NCBI RefSeq assembly: GCF_013349995.1
Contig: NZ_JABVXF010000002.1
Location: 62,001-126,000, forward strand
Length of the DNA: 64,000 nt
Source of the DNA: Pseudoalteromonas sp. 0303
GTDB lineage: Bacteria > Pseudomonadota > Gammaproteobacteria > Enterobacterales > Alteromonadaceae
Direction of reading: 5' to 3'
This document shows positions 37,224-47,328 of the stretch, one piece after another (within the stretch, counting starts at the first letter, position 1; every line of letters begins with the position of its first letter). The translations under genes were made by a program, and so were the position numbers. The notes beneath the pieces are model-generated. The model saw nothing but the letters and a program-made list of their open reading frames with translations. It had not been told where the DNA came from and did no database searches.

Positions 37224-38863
37224 TAATCCATATACTTACTCAAGTACTTTTTAAATACCGGATCAGTTTTCGCCAGCTCTTTTTGCTCCGCTAAAATATC
37301 TTTTAGAATTGCTTTAGAGGTTAACGGGTTGGCTAGTACAACGCGAAATACCACGGTGGGTTGATGGTCATATTTTGCAGGAGTTAAACGAGTACGCGAT
37401 ACAAAAGAACGACCCGCTTCACGCTGACGTTTTTGCATGCTTGCAGTAAAGCGATTCAACGAAGCGTAAATATCTAATTTCGTTTCTTCGTCAGCATCTT
37501 TAAGCTTCGCTTGAATTTCTTTTGGTACGTAACGATAGGTTAATAAGCAAAGCTCAGGCTCTGAGATTAACTCAAAGTCTTCATCCTGCTTGATCATGTC
37601 GGCAAAAGTGCGGGCTTTCACGATACTGCGATCAATTAGCATCTCGTAGCCTTTACGGCCAATAACACGTAAGCAAGCATGCACTAACATTGCCATACCA
37701 GGGCGGCTGCCCTCAAGGGTATGACTGCCTAAATCTTTTGAGCCTTTACGAAGAATATATTCCGCATGATGCTCAATAGCATCCGTCGCAGCTGGGTCTT
37801 TAAATAACACCAGACCAGCCCCCATTGGTACATACATTTGTTTGTGTGCATCAATGGTTATTGAATCAGCGCGTTCGATACCGCTTAAAAGGTGGCGATA
37901 ATTTGAAGATAGTAAGGTTGCCCCCCCCCATGCAGCATCGACATGAAAATGACAGCCAAGTTCTTTGCTCAAATCAGCCATTTCATTTAGTGGATCTATG
38001 CTACCTGTTTCAGTCGTCCCAGCAACACCCACGAGTGCCATTACCTTAATGCCAGAGGCTTCAAGCTCATGAGCCTTTTTACGCATTGCATCAACATCGA
38101 CTTTATTATTTTCGCCGGTTGCAATTGCGACAATGTTATCGCGACCAATACCCAGTAAATCAACGGTTTTGCCTAATGAGTAATGGCCTCGCTCAGAAAC
38201 AAGCACAGCTAAGCCTTTATAACCATAATGCAGCATTCCAGAGATTAAACCCTGCGCAGCAATACCTTTATAGTCACCATCCGCTTTTAATAAACGGTTG
38301 CGGGCAATCCATAGTGCAGTAATGTTAGCAACAGTGCCACCTGAACAAAATGCGCCTAATGACGTTTTCGCACTGTGCATCCATTTACTATAAAAACTGT
38401 CGTCTTCACCATAAGCAAGGTGATGCATCATACCCAAAACTTGTCTTTCTAGAGGCGTAAATGCCTTTGAAGTTTCAATTTTTACTAGGTTTTGGTTAAG
38501 ACCGACCATTAACTTAGACAGCGGTAACACAAAATGCGGTAATGCTGAGGTCATATGGCCAATAAAGCTCGGCGCAGCGGTATGAACAGAATGAGCAACT
38601 AATTGCTCCATAATGTCTTGAGCATAGTCAGATACAAAGGTCGGCTCTTCTGGAATAGTAGCCGTTTGAAAGTCTTTTTCGATTTCGTGCAAAGGCTTTT
38701 CGATAGCAGCTATGTTCTCATTTAAGAACCCTGCTAAGTTGCTAGAAATTTCAGATTCGATTTTACTTAATGTCGAGTCTGGTGCTTCTGGCACCGTAAA
38801 AATACGAATCAAGCTTTCTTTAGAGGCGACGGCACAACGCTTTTGATCCATCCTAATACCCAT
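37223..38863 (-). CDS. panP: PLP-dependent aspartate 1-decarboxylase PanP
   Basis: A 546-residue group II decarboxylase that makes beta-alanine for pantothenate and CoA. PLP motifs include FCSGGTVANITAL, HVDAAWGGATLL and the Schiff-base Lys in TIDAHKQMYVPMGAG. The N-terminus (LIRIFTVPEAPDSTLSKIE) and overall length match the PanP type that replaces PanD in vibrios and relatives. Glutamate decarboxylase is the other possibility but fits less well. A G9 run within the DAAWGG motif (about 37921-37929) is in frame. An ATG at 38851 is an alternative start. Confidence 0.88.
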   Translation of the reverse strand: MGIRMDQKRCAVASKESLIRIFTVPEAPDSTLSKIESEISSNLAGFLNENIAAIEKPLHEIEKDFQTATIPEEPTFVSDYAQDIMEQLVAHSVHTAAPSFIGHMTSALPHFVLPLSKLMVGLNQNLVKIETSKAFTPLERQVLGMMHHLAYGEDDSFYSKWMHSAKTSLGAFCSGGTVANITALWIARNRLLKADGDYKGIAAQGLISGMLHYGYKGLAVLVSERGHYSLGKTVDLLGIGRDNIVAIATGENNKVDVDAMRKKAHELEASGIKVMALVGVAGTTETGSIDPLNEMADLSKELGCHFHVDAAWGGATLLSSNYRHLLSGIERADSITIDAHKQMYVPMGAGLVLFKDPAATDAIEHHAEYILRKGSKDLGSHTLEGSRPGMAMLVHACLRVIGRKGYEMLIDRSIVKARTFADMIKQDEDFELISEPELCLLTYRYVPKEIQAKLKDADEETKLDIYASLNRFTASMQKRQREAGRSFVSRTRLTPAKYDHQPTVVFRVVLANPLTSKAILKDILAEQKELAKTDPVFKKYLSKYMD

Positions 38864-39099
38864 AATTAGCAGCTAAAAATGCACCCGATGATGGGACATC
38901 TAGGTAAGCAGTTTTGCGGCACTGTTTCTACGAAATTGGCTAACTTTACTGGAATATCACGAAAATGTCTCGTTTAAAGCAAAAAAGCGCTAATTTCGAT
39001 GACAAAAAAGTGATCAGTTAATGAGTTTTGCAGTCATTTTATACTATCAGGCACGCTTTTTTTGAGTATAATCAAATGATAACTGCTAAGGGAACCTCT

Positions 39100-40950
39100 A
39101 TGCCCAAAGGAATGCAAAAAACCAGCTGGCTGCTATATGGCTTCGCCGCATTTTTTATAAGCTTATTTGGCTATATCTATTATACCTATGAAACCACGCG
39201 TAGTGAGATCATGGAAAATATCGATACCAAACTGCTTAATGCCGCAGTCAGTGTCAAACATATCCTAGGTGATGACTACCACAATGTAGTTAATGCGGGC
39301 TTACCAATCTCTTCGGCAATATATAAAGACAAAAGCCGAGCCCTATCTGAATATGCAAAACAAATGCAGCTTGCCTATGTTTACGCAATGGTACTGCGCG
39401 ACGGCAAAGTCTACTTTAGTGCGTCGAGTTACACGCAAAAAGATCAAAACAATGGCCGCGTAACACAGTTTTTAGACGCCTACCCCGAAGCGACAGAACT
39501 TAACAAAGAAGCTTTTTTTTCAACAGAACCGGTATTTGAGATATCAAAAGATCAATGGGGCTATTTTAAAAGCATCTTTGTCACTTTTGTTGATGATAAT
39601 GGTCACACCTATATAACTGGTGCCGACATAACCATTAGTGACTTAAATCAGCAACTGCAGCACAGTGTGACCCGTGCAATGATCACAGGCTGTTTCTTTT
39701 TCTTTATTGCAGCGCTAATTGCTGGGCTGTATTTTTTACAACTAAAACGCTCCCTCTCAACAGATGCCCGCACCGGCTTTGCTAACCATGTCGCGCTGGA
39801 ATACTACATAAAGAAAACCACCAAACACCGTATGGAGCTAGCAGTTATTGCCATTAATGAGTTAGAAGACATTAGCAGTTTTTATGGCACAGAAGTGAGC
39901 GACAAAGTAATGGCTAACTTGCTTAGCTATTTTCAATCAAGGATGCCTAGCGAAGGGTTTGTCTATCGATTAGCAACGAATAAAATTGCGCTATTACGAA
40001 CGCATAGTGATGAGCGTAATATCGATGATGTTATTAATGCTTTTAACTATGCAATTCCTGCGTTGAAAGAGCCTTATATCTACGTGAGCTTGTATGCAGG
40101 TATTGCTACAGGTAATAAATTAATGCTGATTGAAAATGCCCATGTTGCGCTGCAGCAAGCAAAGCTTAATAATCAGCGTATTGTACGTTATGAAAATGTG
40201 TTTAAGCAGGTTGAAGAGAAATTTAGAAGCAATGTTACGCTTGCCAAAGAAGTAAAAGAAGCCTTCGATAACAACCGTATCGTACCTTACTTTCAAGCAG
40301 TCTATAATAACCAAAGCAAACAGATTGACCATTATCAATGCCTAGCTAGAATGGCCAGTGCTACAGGTCGTATTCATGCGCCAGATTACTTTATGATGGT
40401 ACTAAAGCGCTCACGTATGGACGGTCTTTTAAGACGCACCATGTTCACTCGATGCATTGAGCAGTTTAGAAAAACCAATGTGCGCTGGAGTATCAACATT
40501 ACCGCACAAGATATTCTGGACCCAAGCTTAAGCGAGTTTTTAGAGTTACAACTTAGGCGCTATCCGCAGCCTCATAATATTATTTTTCAGTTTTATGAGC
40601 GTGATGCTATCGCTTACTTTAGTGAAGTAAAAACCTTTATTAACACCCTAAAAAATAAAGGTGCTCAGGTTATAATCAATGAATTCGGCGCGGGCTTTTC
40701 AAACTTACCCCACATTAGGAAGTTAGAAATTGATGGCTTGAAGCTAGATAAAGGGTTGGTGAGCCAAATTCATACCAATACAGATAACTATCTATTTATT
40801 GAAAACTTGGTGAAATATGCTCAGCAATTAAAGTTAGATGTAATCGCTGAGCAAGTTGATAACGAACAAATAGCAGATGCGCTTGCTCGTGCGGGTGTTA
40901 CTTTAATGCAAGGGAGTCATTTTGCACCACCGACCCCCTATATTCATTAA
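39100..40950 (+). CDS. Membrane protein with degenerate GGDEF and EAL domains
   Basis: A 616-residue sensor-like protein. Two transmembrane helices (about residues 6-25 and 190-213) flank a periplasmic domain, with degenerate GGDEF at about 220-370 and EAL at about 385-610. The GGDEF active site is gone (VYRLATNKIALL where the motif should be). In the EAL part the catalytic Glu motif reads QCLARM with Gln413, and the DDFG motif reads NEFG at 527-530. It is therefore probably not a cyclic di-GMP enzyme but a binder or protein-interaction relay, as in CsrD-like proteins. AAGGGA before the ATG at 39100 decides the start over upstream in-frame codons. Confidence 0.85.
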   Translation: MPKGMQKTSWLLYGFAAFFISLFGYIYYTYETTRSEIMENIDTKLLNAAVSVKHILGDDYHNVVNAGLPISSAIYKDKSRALSEYAKQMQLAYVYAMVLRDGKVYFSASSYTQKDQNNGRVTQFLDAYPEATELNKEAFFSTEPVFEISKDQWGYFKSIFVTFVDDNGHTYITGADITISDLNQQLQHSVTRAMITGCFFFFIAALIAGLYFLQLKRSLSTDARTGFANHVALEYYIKKTTKHRMELAVIAINELEDISSFYGTEVSDKVMANLLSYFQSRMPSEGFVYRLATNKIALLRTHSDERNIDDVINAFNYAIPALKEPYIYVSLYAGIATGNKLMLIENAHVALQQAKLNNQRIVRYENVFKQVEEKFRSNVTLAKEVKEAFDNNRIVPYFQAVYNNQSKQIDHYQCLARMASATGRIHAPDYFMMVLKRSRMDGLLRRTMFTRCIEQFRKTNVRWSINITAQDILDPSLSEFLELQLRRYPQPHNIIFQFYERDAIAYFSEVKTFINTLKNKGAQVIINEFGAGFSNLPHIRKLEIDGLKLDKGLVSQIHTNTDNYLFIENLVKYAQQLKLDVIAEQVDNEQIADALARAGVTLMQGSHFAPPTPYIH

Positions 40951-41612
40951 AGGTTGATCACCAAACGGTGACTTTGTTGACCACTGGCCCAATATTTACG
41001 TTCGAATGGAGTAATTGCAGTATCGCTTTCATACAGCTCAACATCGCACTTATGCCCAGCAAGCTCTAATGAGCGAGCAAACTCTTTTACGTATATATCC
41101 CAGTTGCTTCTCAGCTCTAAGCGGCCGCCTAATTTAACGATATACGGAAAAATTGCAGCGCCGTGCCAGCGTCTTTGCAAGTGCTTTGCTTTTGGCCAAG
41201 GATTTGGATACAACAGGTAATGATGACTAGGTTGCCAGTTTGCAGCCACTGCTAAGCGCCAAAAATCGTTTAAATCAGCTTGTACTAAAATGTACTGCCC
41301 TGCATCTGTTTGCTTGTACTCGATATCATGCTTATCTAAACGATGTGATGACTTATCAATACCAATCACTAATGCATCAGGGTGACGTTTAGCTAAGTTA
41401 GCAGTACTTTCACCCACACCACAACAGGAATCAAGAATAATAGGCCCGTTAAATGCCTGCACCTTTTCGTTTACCTGATCAAAAGCCGCTTGCGTATGTT
41501 CTGCAATCGGCTTTTTAAATTCAGCACTTAAGTGCTTTAAAACTATTTCGTCTAGCTTTTCATGTAAGCCAGGTTGATTCGATACAATACTTCTCGAATT
41601 TGCATCCGTCAT
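40947..41612 (-). CDS. TrmB-like SAM-dependent methyltransferase
   Basis: A 221-residue class I methyltransferase. The SAM site is LDSCCGVGESTANLA (about residues 60-74), followed by VIGIDKSSHRLDKH. The YPNPWPKAKHLQRRWHG block is the tRNA (guanine-N7) methyltransferase signature, and RSNWDIYVKEFA follows. The N-terminus lacks the usual TrmB RRxGR segment, so it is probably a TrmB paralogue with another substrate. Its start overlaps the stop of the ABC permease by one base, so it is the last gene of a coupled operon, and it overlaps the convergent GGDEF-EAL gene by four bases. Confidence 0.82.
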   Translation of the reverse strand: MTDANSRSIVSNQPGLHEKLDEIVLKHLSAEFKKPIAEHTQAAFDQVNEKVQAFNGPIILDSCCGVGESTANLAKRHPDALVIGIDKSSHRLDKHDIEYKQTDAGQYILVQADLNDFWRLAVAANWQPSHHYLLYPNPWPKAKHLQRRWHGAAIFPYIVKLGGRLELRSNWDIYVKEFARSLELAGHKCDVELYESDTAITPFERKYWASGQQSHRLVINL

Positions 41613-42379
41613 TAGTGTCTAAGCCCCACACCACGTTTAATAAGGGTTAACGCTAACGTAAATAAACCCACAATAAATAAACCAAGTACACCAAATGCTA
41701 CCGATAAGTCGACATCAGACACACCTAAGAACCCATATCTAAATGCATTCACCATATAAATAATTGGGTTTACTTGCGATACGCCTTGCCAGAATTCTGG
41801 CAACAAGGTGATAGAGTAAAACACCCCACCGAGATAAGTCAGCGGCGTTAAAATAAAGGTCGGGATAATACTAATATCATCAAAGCTATTAGCATAAATT
41901 GCATTGATAAGTCCGCCTAACGCAAATACAGCCGACGTTAAAATAACCGTAGCCATAATCACAAAAATATTATGAATTTGAATATCAACAAATAGCAAAG
42001 AGACACAGGTAACAATTAAACCAACCAGCATACCTCGTGTCATACCACCGCCCATGTAGCCAAGTACAATGATGTAGTTTGGCACTGGTGCAACTAAGAG
42101 CTCTTCAATGCTTTTTTGAAATTTAGTCGAATAAAAACTCGAGGCAACATTCGAGTAAGAGTTGGTGATCACCGACATCATAATCAGACCAGGGACAATA
42201 AACTCCATATAACTAAAGCCACCCATATCACCGATACGAGAACCAATCAGATTACCAAAAATCACAAAATACAGGCTCATCGTGATTGCCGGCGGAACTA
42301 AGGTTTGCACCCAAATACGTAAAAAGCGAATACACTCTTTGATCCAAATACTTTTTAGCGCTACTCCATATTTCAACAT
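41612..42379 (-). CDS. ABC-2 type transporter permease (YadH-like)
   Basis: A 255-residue inner-membrane permease with six predicted helices. The ABC-2 family pattern is clear (PPAITMSLYFVIFGNLIG, EFIVPGLIMMSVITNSYSNV, FALGGLINAIYANSFDDI, NPIIYMVNAFRYGFLG). It resembles E. coli YadH and closely related exporters, whose substrate is unsettled. Its start overlaps the stop of the ATP-binding gene by one base, so the two form one exporter. Confidence 0.9.
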   Translation of the reverse strand: MLKYGVALKSIWIKECIRFLRIWVQTLVPPAITMSLYFVIFGNLIGSRIGDMGGFSYMEFIVPGLIMMSVITNSYSNVASSFYSTKFQKSIEELLVAPVPNYIIVLGYMGGGMTRGMLVGLIVTCVSLLFVDIQIHNIFVIMATVILTSAVFALGGLINAIYANSFDDISIIPTFILTPLTYLGGVFYSITLLPEFWQGVSQVNPIIYMVNAFRYGFLGVSDVDLSVAFGVLGLFIVGLFTLALTLIKRGVGLRH

Positions 42380-43308
42380 TATTCGCCTCGCCCTTGTTCT
42401 AATAACCCTACAAACAGCTCTTCTAAACGGTTTGCTTTATTTCGCATACTCAGCACAGTATTACCTTGTTCAGTCAGCGCACTAAACACCTGGTTTAAGC
42501 CCTGAGACTTCGCCACTTCAACTTCTAAAGTGTGATCATCGGTCAGTGTGTATTTATAACCTTCAATGCTAATTGGCTGCACTGGTTGCTTTAAATCAAG
42601 TACAAAGGTTTCTTTATCAAGCTTGGCAAGTAACGCTTTAATGGTGGTGTTTTCAACAATCACACCACTGTCGATAATCGCGATGTTTTTACATAACAGC
42701 TCAGCTTCTTCTAGATAATGGGTGGTCAAGATGATGGTCACACCTTGCTTATTAATCTCGCGAAGAAAATCCCACATAGAGCGGCGTAGCTCAATATCAA
42801 CACCGGCTGTTGGTTCATCTAAAATGAGTAATTTAGGTTCATGCATCAGTGCACGAGCAATCATTAAACGGCGTTTCATACCACCTGAAAGGGTGCGCGC
42901 TTGTTTATCTTTTTTCTCAAATAAACCTAGCTGCTTTAAGTATTTTTCAGCACGCTCATGTGCCAGCTTTCTTGGTACACCGTAATAGCCTGCTTGGTTA
43001 ACTAAGATTTGATTTAGTGTTTCAAACTGACTGAAATTAAATTCTTGCGGTACTAAGCCAAGTTCAGACTTAGCAGCTTCAAGGTCTGTATCAATATCGT
43101 GACCAAATACCTGGACACGACCGGCACTTTTATTCACTAACGATGAGATAACACCAATAGTGGTTGATTTACCTGCCCCGTTTGGTCCAAGTAAGGCAAA
43201 GAAGTCGCCTTGCTGAACTTGTAAATCAATGCCTTTTACGGCTTCAACACCATTTTTATAAACCTTTTTTAGGCCTTCAATATTTAATGCGATCGTTTTT
43301 TCGCTCAC
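42379..43308 (-). CDS. ABC transporter ATP-binding protein (YadG-like)
   Basis: A 309-residue ATPase. It carries Walker [13 protein letters not shown], the ABC signature [15 protein letters not shown], Walker [11 protein letters not shown] and the switch His in [12 protein letters not shown]-terminal regulatory part of about 80 residues follows. The GTG at 43308 is chosen because AGAGGG lies six bases upstream and it overlaps the ubiX stop as GTGA; the longer frame would begin inside ubiX. It pairs with the permease that follows. Confidence 0.93.
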   Translation of the reverse strand: MSEKTIALNIEGLKKVYKNGVEAVKGIDLQVQQGDFFALLGPNGAGKSTTIGVISSLVNKSAGRVQVFGHDIDTDLEAAKSELGLVPQEFNFSQFETLNQILVNQAGYYGVPRKLAHERAEKYLKQLGLFEKKDKQARTLSGGMKRRLMIARALMHEPKLLILDEPTAGVDIELRRSMWDFLREINKQGVTIILTTHYLEEAELLCKNIAIIDSGVIVENTTIKALLAKLDKETFVLDLKQPVQPISIEGYKYTLTDDHTLEVEVAKSQGLNQVFSALTEQGNTVLSMRNKANRLEELFVGLLEQGRGE

Positions 43309-43928
43309 TGTTTGCCCTCTCCATAACCCCAACGTTTCGTCAAAGTATGTTCAATGTTTAAATGATCTAAAATTCGCGCCACCATAAAATCAACCAAATC
43401 GGAAATCTGCTCTGGTTGATGATAAAACCCCGGTGCCGCAGGCATAATAGTTACGCCTAGTCGTGCTAGCTTCAGCATGTTTTCAAGGTGGATTTCGCTA
43501 AATGGCGTTTCACGCGGGACTAAAATCAGCTGCCCACGCTCTTTAATAACCACGTCAGCGGCGCGTTCGAGTAAGTTATCTGATGCCCCGACCGCAATTG
43601 CAGATACTGAACCTGCACTACAAGGGCACACCACCATTTTTTTCGGCGCGGCTGAGCCAGATGCAACAGGACTAAACCAGTTGTCTTTACCAAATACTTT
43701 TAGTTGCTCAGGAGCGGCATTAAAAAGTGTACTCAGTTGCTCTGTCGCTTTGTCTTCATTACCTGAAAGTTTGATATTCGATTCTGTATCAAAGACCACT
43801 CTTGCCGCACTTGAGATCAGTACATACACCTGAAACTGCTGTTCAAGTAATACTTCTAATAACCTTAAGCCATAAGGAGCCCCAGAGGCACCACTAAAAG
43901 CTAACGTTATTTTATCTTTAAATTGCAT
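43305..43928 (-). CDS. ubiX: Flavin prenyltransferase UbiX
   Basis: A 207-residue enzyme that makes prenylated FMN, the cofactor of the UbiD decarboxylase in ubiquinone synthesis. Motifs are [61 protein letters not shown] and PAAPGFYH. The ATG at 43928 fits the family N-terminus and has GGAG upstream; an upstream TTG at 43964 would overlap mpl. ubiA and ubiC are also in this window but 10 kb away. Confidence 0.95.
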   Translation of the reverse strand: MQFKDKITLAFSGASGAPYGLRLLEVLLEQQFQVYVLISSAARVVFDTESNIKLSGNEDKATEQLSTLFNAAPEQLKVFGKDNWFSPVASGSAAPKKMVVCPCSAGSVSAIAVGASDNLLERAADVVIKERGQLILVPRETPFSEIHLENMLKLARLGVTIMPAAPGFYHQPEQISDLVDFMVARILDHLNIEHTLTKRWGYGEGKQ

Positions 43929-43950
43929 ACAGTTAAGCTCCGTATACTGG

Positions 43951-45294
43951 TTAGTTTTGTTCAAGGGCAGTGATTAAACGCTGATGAATACCTTCAAAAC
44001 CACCATTACTCATAATTAAAATATGTTGTGACGGCGCACTGTTGCCAACAACCTGAGTAATGATTTCCTCAGTGCTTTTCATGCAATGCATACCTGCTTT
44101 GTCTGCGTATTCTTTTAACGACCAGCTTAAATTTTCTGGCTCAAATAAATACACATCATCTGCTGCATCGAGTGAATCAATCAGGGTTTGTTGATGCACG
44201 CCCATTTTCATTGTGTTTGAACGAGGCTCTAAAATAGCAATTATCTTATCAGTGCCTACTTTTGCACGTAGCCCTGCTAAGGTTGTTTTAATTGCCGTTG
44301 GATGATGGGCAAAGTCGTCATACACTTTTATCGAGTTAATGTCGGCTTTAAGCTCCATACGGCGCTTAGGAGAGATAAACTCAGTTAAGCCTGCAATACT
44401 GACTGATACCGCAATGCCTACATGTCTGGCAGCTGCAATGGCCATAATGGCATTTTTGACATTGTGCTCGCCCATAGCTTGCCAACTGACAACACCTTGC
44501 ACTTGTGAATTTAGTAGCACTTCAAACTCACTACCATCAGCTTTAAGTAAGCGGTAATCCCAATCACCCGAGAGTGTTTCGCTCTCGCTCCAAAGGCCGC
44601 GTTCAATCACATCTTGTAGTGCTTCGTCTTGGCTTGGCCAAATCACTTTGCCACTACAGGGTAATGTACGCATCAAGTGGTGAAATTGTTTCTTTATCGC
44701 GTTTAAATCTTCAAAAATATCAGCATGATCAAATTCAAGATTATTTAGAATTAAGGTGCGTGGTAAGTAATGAACAAATTTACTGCGTTTATCGAAAAAC
44801 GCCGTGTCGTATTCGTCGGCTTCAATAACAAAAAATGGCGTTTCGCCAACACGAGCAGACACCCCAAAGTTTTGTACTATACCACCAATTAAAAAGCCCG
44901 GTTTCATTCCTGCGTATTCTAGTAACCATGCCAGCATACTGGCTGTAGTCGTTTTGCCGTGTGTTCCGGCCACAGCCAACACCCAAGAGTTTTGCAATAA
45001 ATTATGCTTTAACCATTCTGGACCAGAAGTATAAGGCAAGCCTTTATCAAGAACGTATTCAACACAAGGGTTGCCTCGGCTCATAGCATTACCAATCACC
45101 ACCATATCTGGCGCGGGTTCTAGTTGGGCAACGTCATAACCTTGGGTGAGTGTAATCCCTAGCTCTTCTAATTGCGTGCTCATCGGCGGGTACACATTTT
45201 GATCAGAGCCTGTCACTGTATGACCTAACGATTTAGCGATTGCGGCAATACCACCCATAAAGGTGCCACAAATTCCAAGAATATGAATATGCAT
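43951..45294 (-). CDS. mpl: UDP-N-acetylmuramate:tripeptide ligase (peptidoglycan recycling)
   Basis: A 447-residue Mur-ligase homologue that attaches recycled L-Ala-gamma-D-Glu-meso-DAP tripeptide to UDP-MurNAc. The start [20 protein letters not shown], the ATP loop [16 protein letters not shown] and the block [20 protein letters not shown] (two parts, near residues 170-190) separate Mpl from MurC. Length is typical. It is the first gene of a unit that continues with ubiX, the ABC exporter and the TrmB-like gene. Confidence 0.96.
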   Translation of the reverse strand: MHIHILGICGTFMGGIAAIAKSLGHTVTGSDQNVYPPMSTQLEELGITLTQGYDVAQLEPAPDMVVIGNAMSRGNPCVEYVLDKGLPYTSGPEWLKHNLLQNSWVLAVAGTHGKTTTASMLAWLLEYAGMKPGFLIGGIVQNFGVSARVGETPFFVIEADEYDTAFFDKRSKFVHYLPRTLILNNLEFDHADIFEDLNAIKKQFHHLMRTLPCSGKVIWPSQDEALQDVIERGLWSESETLSGDWDYRLLKADGSEFEVLLNSQVQGVVSWQAMGEHNVKNAIMAIAAARHVGIAVSVSIAGLTEFISPKRRMELKADINSIKVYDDFAHHPTAIKTTLAGLRAKVGTDKIIAILEPRSNTMKMGVHQQTLIDSLDAADDVYLFEPENLSWSLKEYADKAGMHCMKSTEEIITQVVGNSAPSQHILIMSNGGFEGIHQRLITALEQN

Positions 45295-45404
45295 CTACTG
45301 TCCTGAGCAAAATGAATAAGAGATAAGTAAGGCGTTATAATGCCAAATATAAGCTTTACTTACCATTACTACACGGCATTAGAGTATTGCCAAATAGCCA
45401 ACAT

Positions 45405-45434
45405 AAAAAACACCTCAACTTGAGGTGTTTTTTA
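45405..45434 (-). terminator. Terminator of the folB-folK-uppP unit
   Basis: A strong hairpin with arms AAAAACACCTCA and TGAGGTGTTTTT, about 20 bases past the uppP stop and upstream of mpl. Confidence 0.88.
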
Positions 45435-45453
45435 ATTAAGTTTAAAGCCTATT

Positions 45454-46257
45454 TTACAGCATTAAGAATGCAAACAAACCGACACCTAAAAGTAAGCGAT
45501 AGATAACAAATGGCATCATGCCCATGCGCTCAATCACTTTTAAGAAAAAGAAAATACAGGCATAAGCCGACACAAATGATAAACCTGCGCCTAATAGAAT
45601 TGCATGCCAATCAATCGCCTCACCCGCTGTAGCCAACTGATACACATAATATGAACCTGCTGCTGCAATTACTGGAATTGACATTAAAAACGAAAAACGC
45701 GCAGCACTCTGTTTGTTTAGACCCAACATCAAGCCCACAGTAATGGTAATACCTGAACGGGATGTGCCAGGAAATACCATAGCGAGAACTTGTGAAAAGC
45801 CTAATAAAAGCGCACTGAAAAAATTGATTTGGTAAATATTCTTAACTTGCTTTGCTTTTACATCGGCATACCAAAGTAACAAACCAAATACGATGGTTGA
45901 AGTAGCAATAACCCAGGCATTACGCGAGTAGCTTTCCACAAAATCTTTAAATAAATAACCAATTAATAATGCTGGAATGGTCGCAACAATAATCCACCAA
46001 CCTAAACGACTATCGTCGGTTGCGCCTTGTGAACCAAACGATTTAAACCACGCACCGAGAATATCCACCACTTCTTTACGAAAATACAGTACCACAGCAC
46101 CTAGCGTACCTACGTGTACCGCAACATCAAATGCCAGGCCTTGGTCGTGCCAACCTAAAACTTGTGAGGGTAAAATTAAATGAGCTGAGCTCGAAATAGG
46201 TAAAAACTCAGTCAATCCTTGAATTAAGGCTAAAACAATTATCTCAATAATACTCAT
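45454..46257 (-). CDS. uppP: Undecaprenyl-diphosphate phosphatase UppP (BacA)
   Basis: A 267-residue inner-membrane enzyme that recycles undecaprenyl pyrophosphate to the carrier lipid used for peptidoglycan and polysaccharides. The two signature regions are present: [19 protein letters not shown] at residues 10-28 and [18 protein letters not shown] near 165-182. Eight hydrophobic segments are expected. It overlaps the folK stop by four bases. Confidence 0.96.
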   Translation of the reverse strand: MSIIEIIVLALIQGLTEFLPISSSAHLILPSQVLGWHDQGLAFDVAVHVGTLGAVVLYFRKEVVDILGAWFKSFGSQGATDDSRLGWWIIVATIPALLIGYLFKDFVESYSRNAWVIATSTIVFGLLLWYADVKAKQVKNIYQINFFSALLLGFSQVLAMVFPGTSRSGITITVGLMLGLNKQSAARFSFLMSIPVIAAAGSYYVYQLATAGEAIDWHAILLGAGLSFVSAYACIFFFLKVIERMGMMPFVIYRLLLGVGLFAFLML

Positions 46258-46742
46258 GGGTTAGAAAACTCCACCTTCCATAGTTTTTGTTGTGGGTTGT
46301 TATAATTATTCCATAACTCAGCCAAAGTTAGCTTAGCTACGGGGTGATAAAAATCGGGAGCAATTTCAGCGAGAGGCTGCAATACAAACGCATTTTTGGT
46401 TATTTCATCCCGTGGTAATTGCGCAGGTGAATCACAGATAATGTCATCATAAAACAATAGATCGAGATCTAATGTGCGAGGGCTAAACTTTTTATCCTCA
46501 CGGGTGCGTCCATTATCCAGTTCAATTTTTTTCAATAGCTTACATAGTTCAGCTAATGGCATATCTGTTTTTGCTGCGACCACTGAATTATAAAAATTGC
46601 TACCTGCAAACCCCACCGCTTCACTTTCATAAACAGACGAATGTATAAAGTCTGGAAAAAAAGGCTTTAAGGCAATAAGCGCTTGTCGAAGATAATGCTC
46701 TTTATTGACATTAGAGCCTAGGCTTATAAATATTTGCGCCAT
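46254..46742 (-). CDS. folK: HPPK, folate biosynthesis pyrophosphokinase
   Basis: A 162-residue enzyme transferring pyrophosphate from ATP to 6-hydroxymethyl-dihydropterin. Motifs are [36 protein letters not shown], and [15 protein letters not shown]. The ATG at 46742 is chosen because the product begins as the family does and AAGG is upstream; the longer frame runs through folB. It is sandwiched between folB and uppP in one unit. Confidence 0.94.
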   Translation of the reverse strand: MAQIFISLGSNVNKEHYLRQALIALKPFFPDFIHSSVYESEAVGFAGSNFYNSVVAAKTDMPLAELCKLLKKIELDNGRTREDKKFSPRTLDLDLLFYDDIICDSPAQLPRDEITKNAFVLQPLAEIAPDFYHPVAKLTLAELWNNYNNPQQKLWKVEFSNP

Positions 46743-46743
46743 G

Positions 46744-47100
46744 TTAGTTTGCCTTACGACGGGTGATCTCAACTCCCACAGTTTGCGCTTGTGGCACTGC
46801 GGCTGGTTTACTAACACGTATAGTGACTTGGTTAGTCGCAAACTCAGCTAAAATAATGGCAGCTAATTGCTCAACTAAAGTTTCAAGTAACTCAACTGGT
46901 TTTGCCGTTGTGTGTTCAATCACTCGCTCACTCACTTTGGCGTAATCAAGTGCTAAATTTATATCATCAGTTGCCGCTGCGGCAGAAATATCACATAACA
47001 TTTCGATATCAAAATACAGGCTTTGTTTACTTTCTTTTTCAAAATCATACACGCCAATAATGGTGTCTACATGTAGTTGTGATATATATACCTTGTCCAT
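46744..47100 (-). CDS. folB: Dihydroneopterin aldolase
   Basis: A 118-residue tunnelling-fold enzyme giving 6-hydroxymethyl-dihydropterin, the substrate of the adjacent folK product. Motifs are VYISQLHVDTIIGVYDFE, LDYAKVSERVIEH and LETLVEQLAAIIL with its conserved Glu. The ATG at 47100 has GGAG six bases upstream; an ATG at 47118 lacks this. The stop is one base before the folK start. Confidence 0.94.
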   Translation of the reverse strand: MDKVYISQLHVDTIIGVYDFEKESKQSLYFDIEMLCDISAAAATDDINLALDYAKVSERVIEHTTAKPVELLETLVEQLAAIILAEFATNQVTIRVSKPAAVPQAQTVGVEITRRKAN

Positions 47101-47328
47101 TGATACTCCAAGTGACATGAATATTAAAACAACTCCTCATACTAAACGCTTATTGATAACAATAATGCGCTATATAAGCTGTCATACTGTTTTAATATAT
47201 AAAAATTACCCCTACAATAACTGATAGATGCATTGCAATAAGGTGCTTACATTCTACTCGATGAGAGCGGCAGATGGTTTTGCCGCCAATGATAGCCCAA
47301 AAGTGCAGATTAAAAAATAAGGAAGCGC

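Noticed and set aside
37915..37935. Frameshift at the C9/G9 run in panP
   Set aside because: The frame is continuous through the run and encodes the conserved DAAWGG motif, so the length is right.
43929..43964. Upstream TTG start for ubiX
   Set aside because: It would add twelve residues not seen in the family and overlap mpl, while the ATG at 43928 has a good ribosome binding site.
47267..47286. GCGGCA/TGCCGC hairpin upstream of plsY as a terminator
   Set aside because: The stem is only six bases with an eight-base loop and has no T-run on either strand. It may be part of the plsY leader, but nothing supports a specific role.
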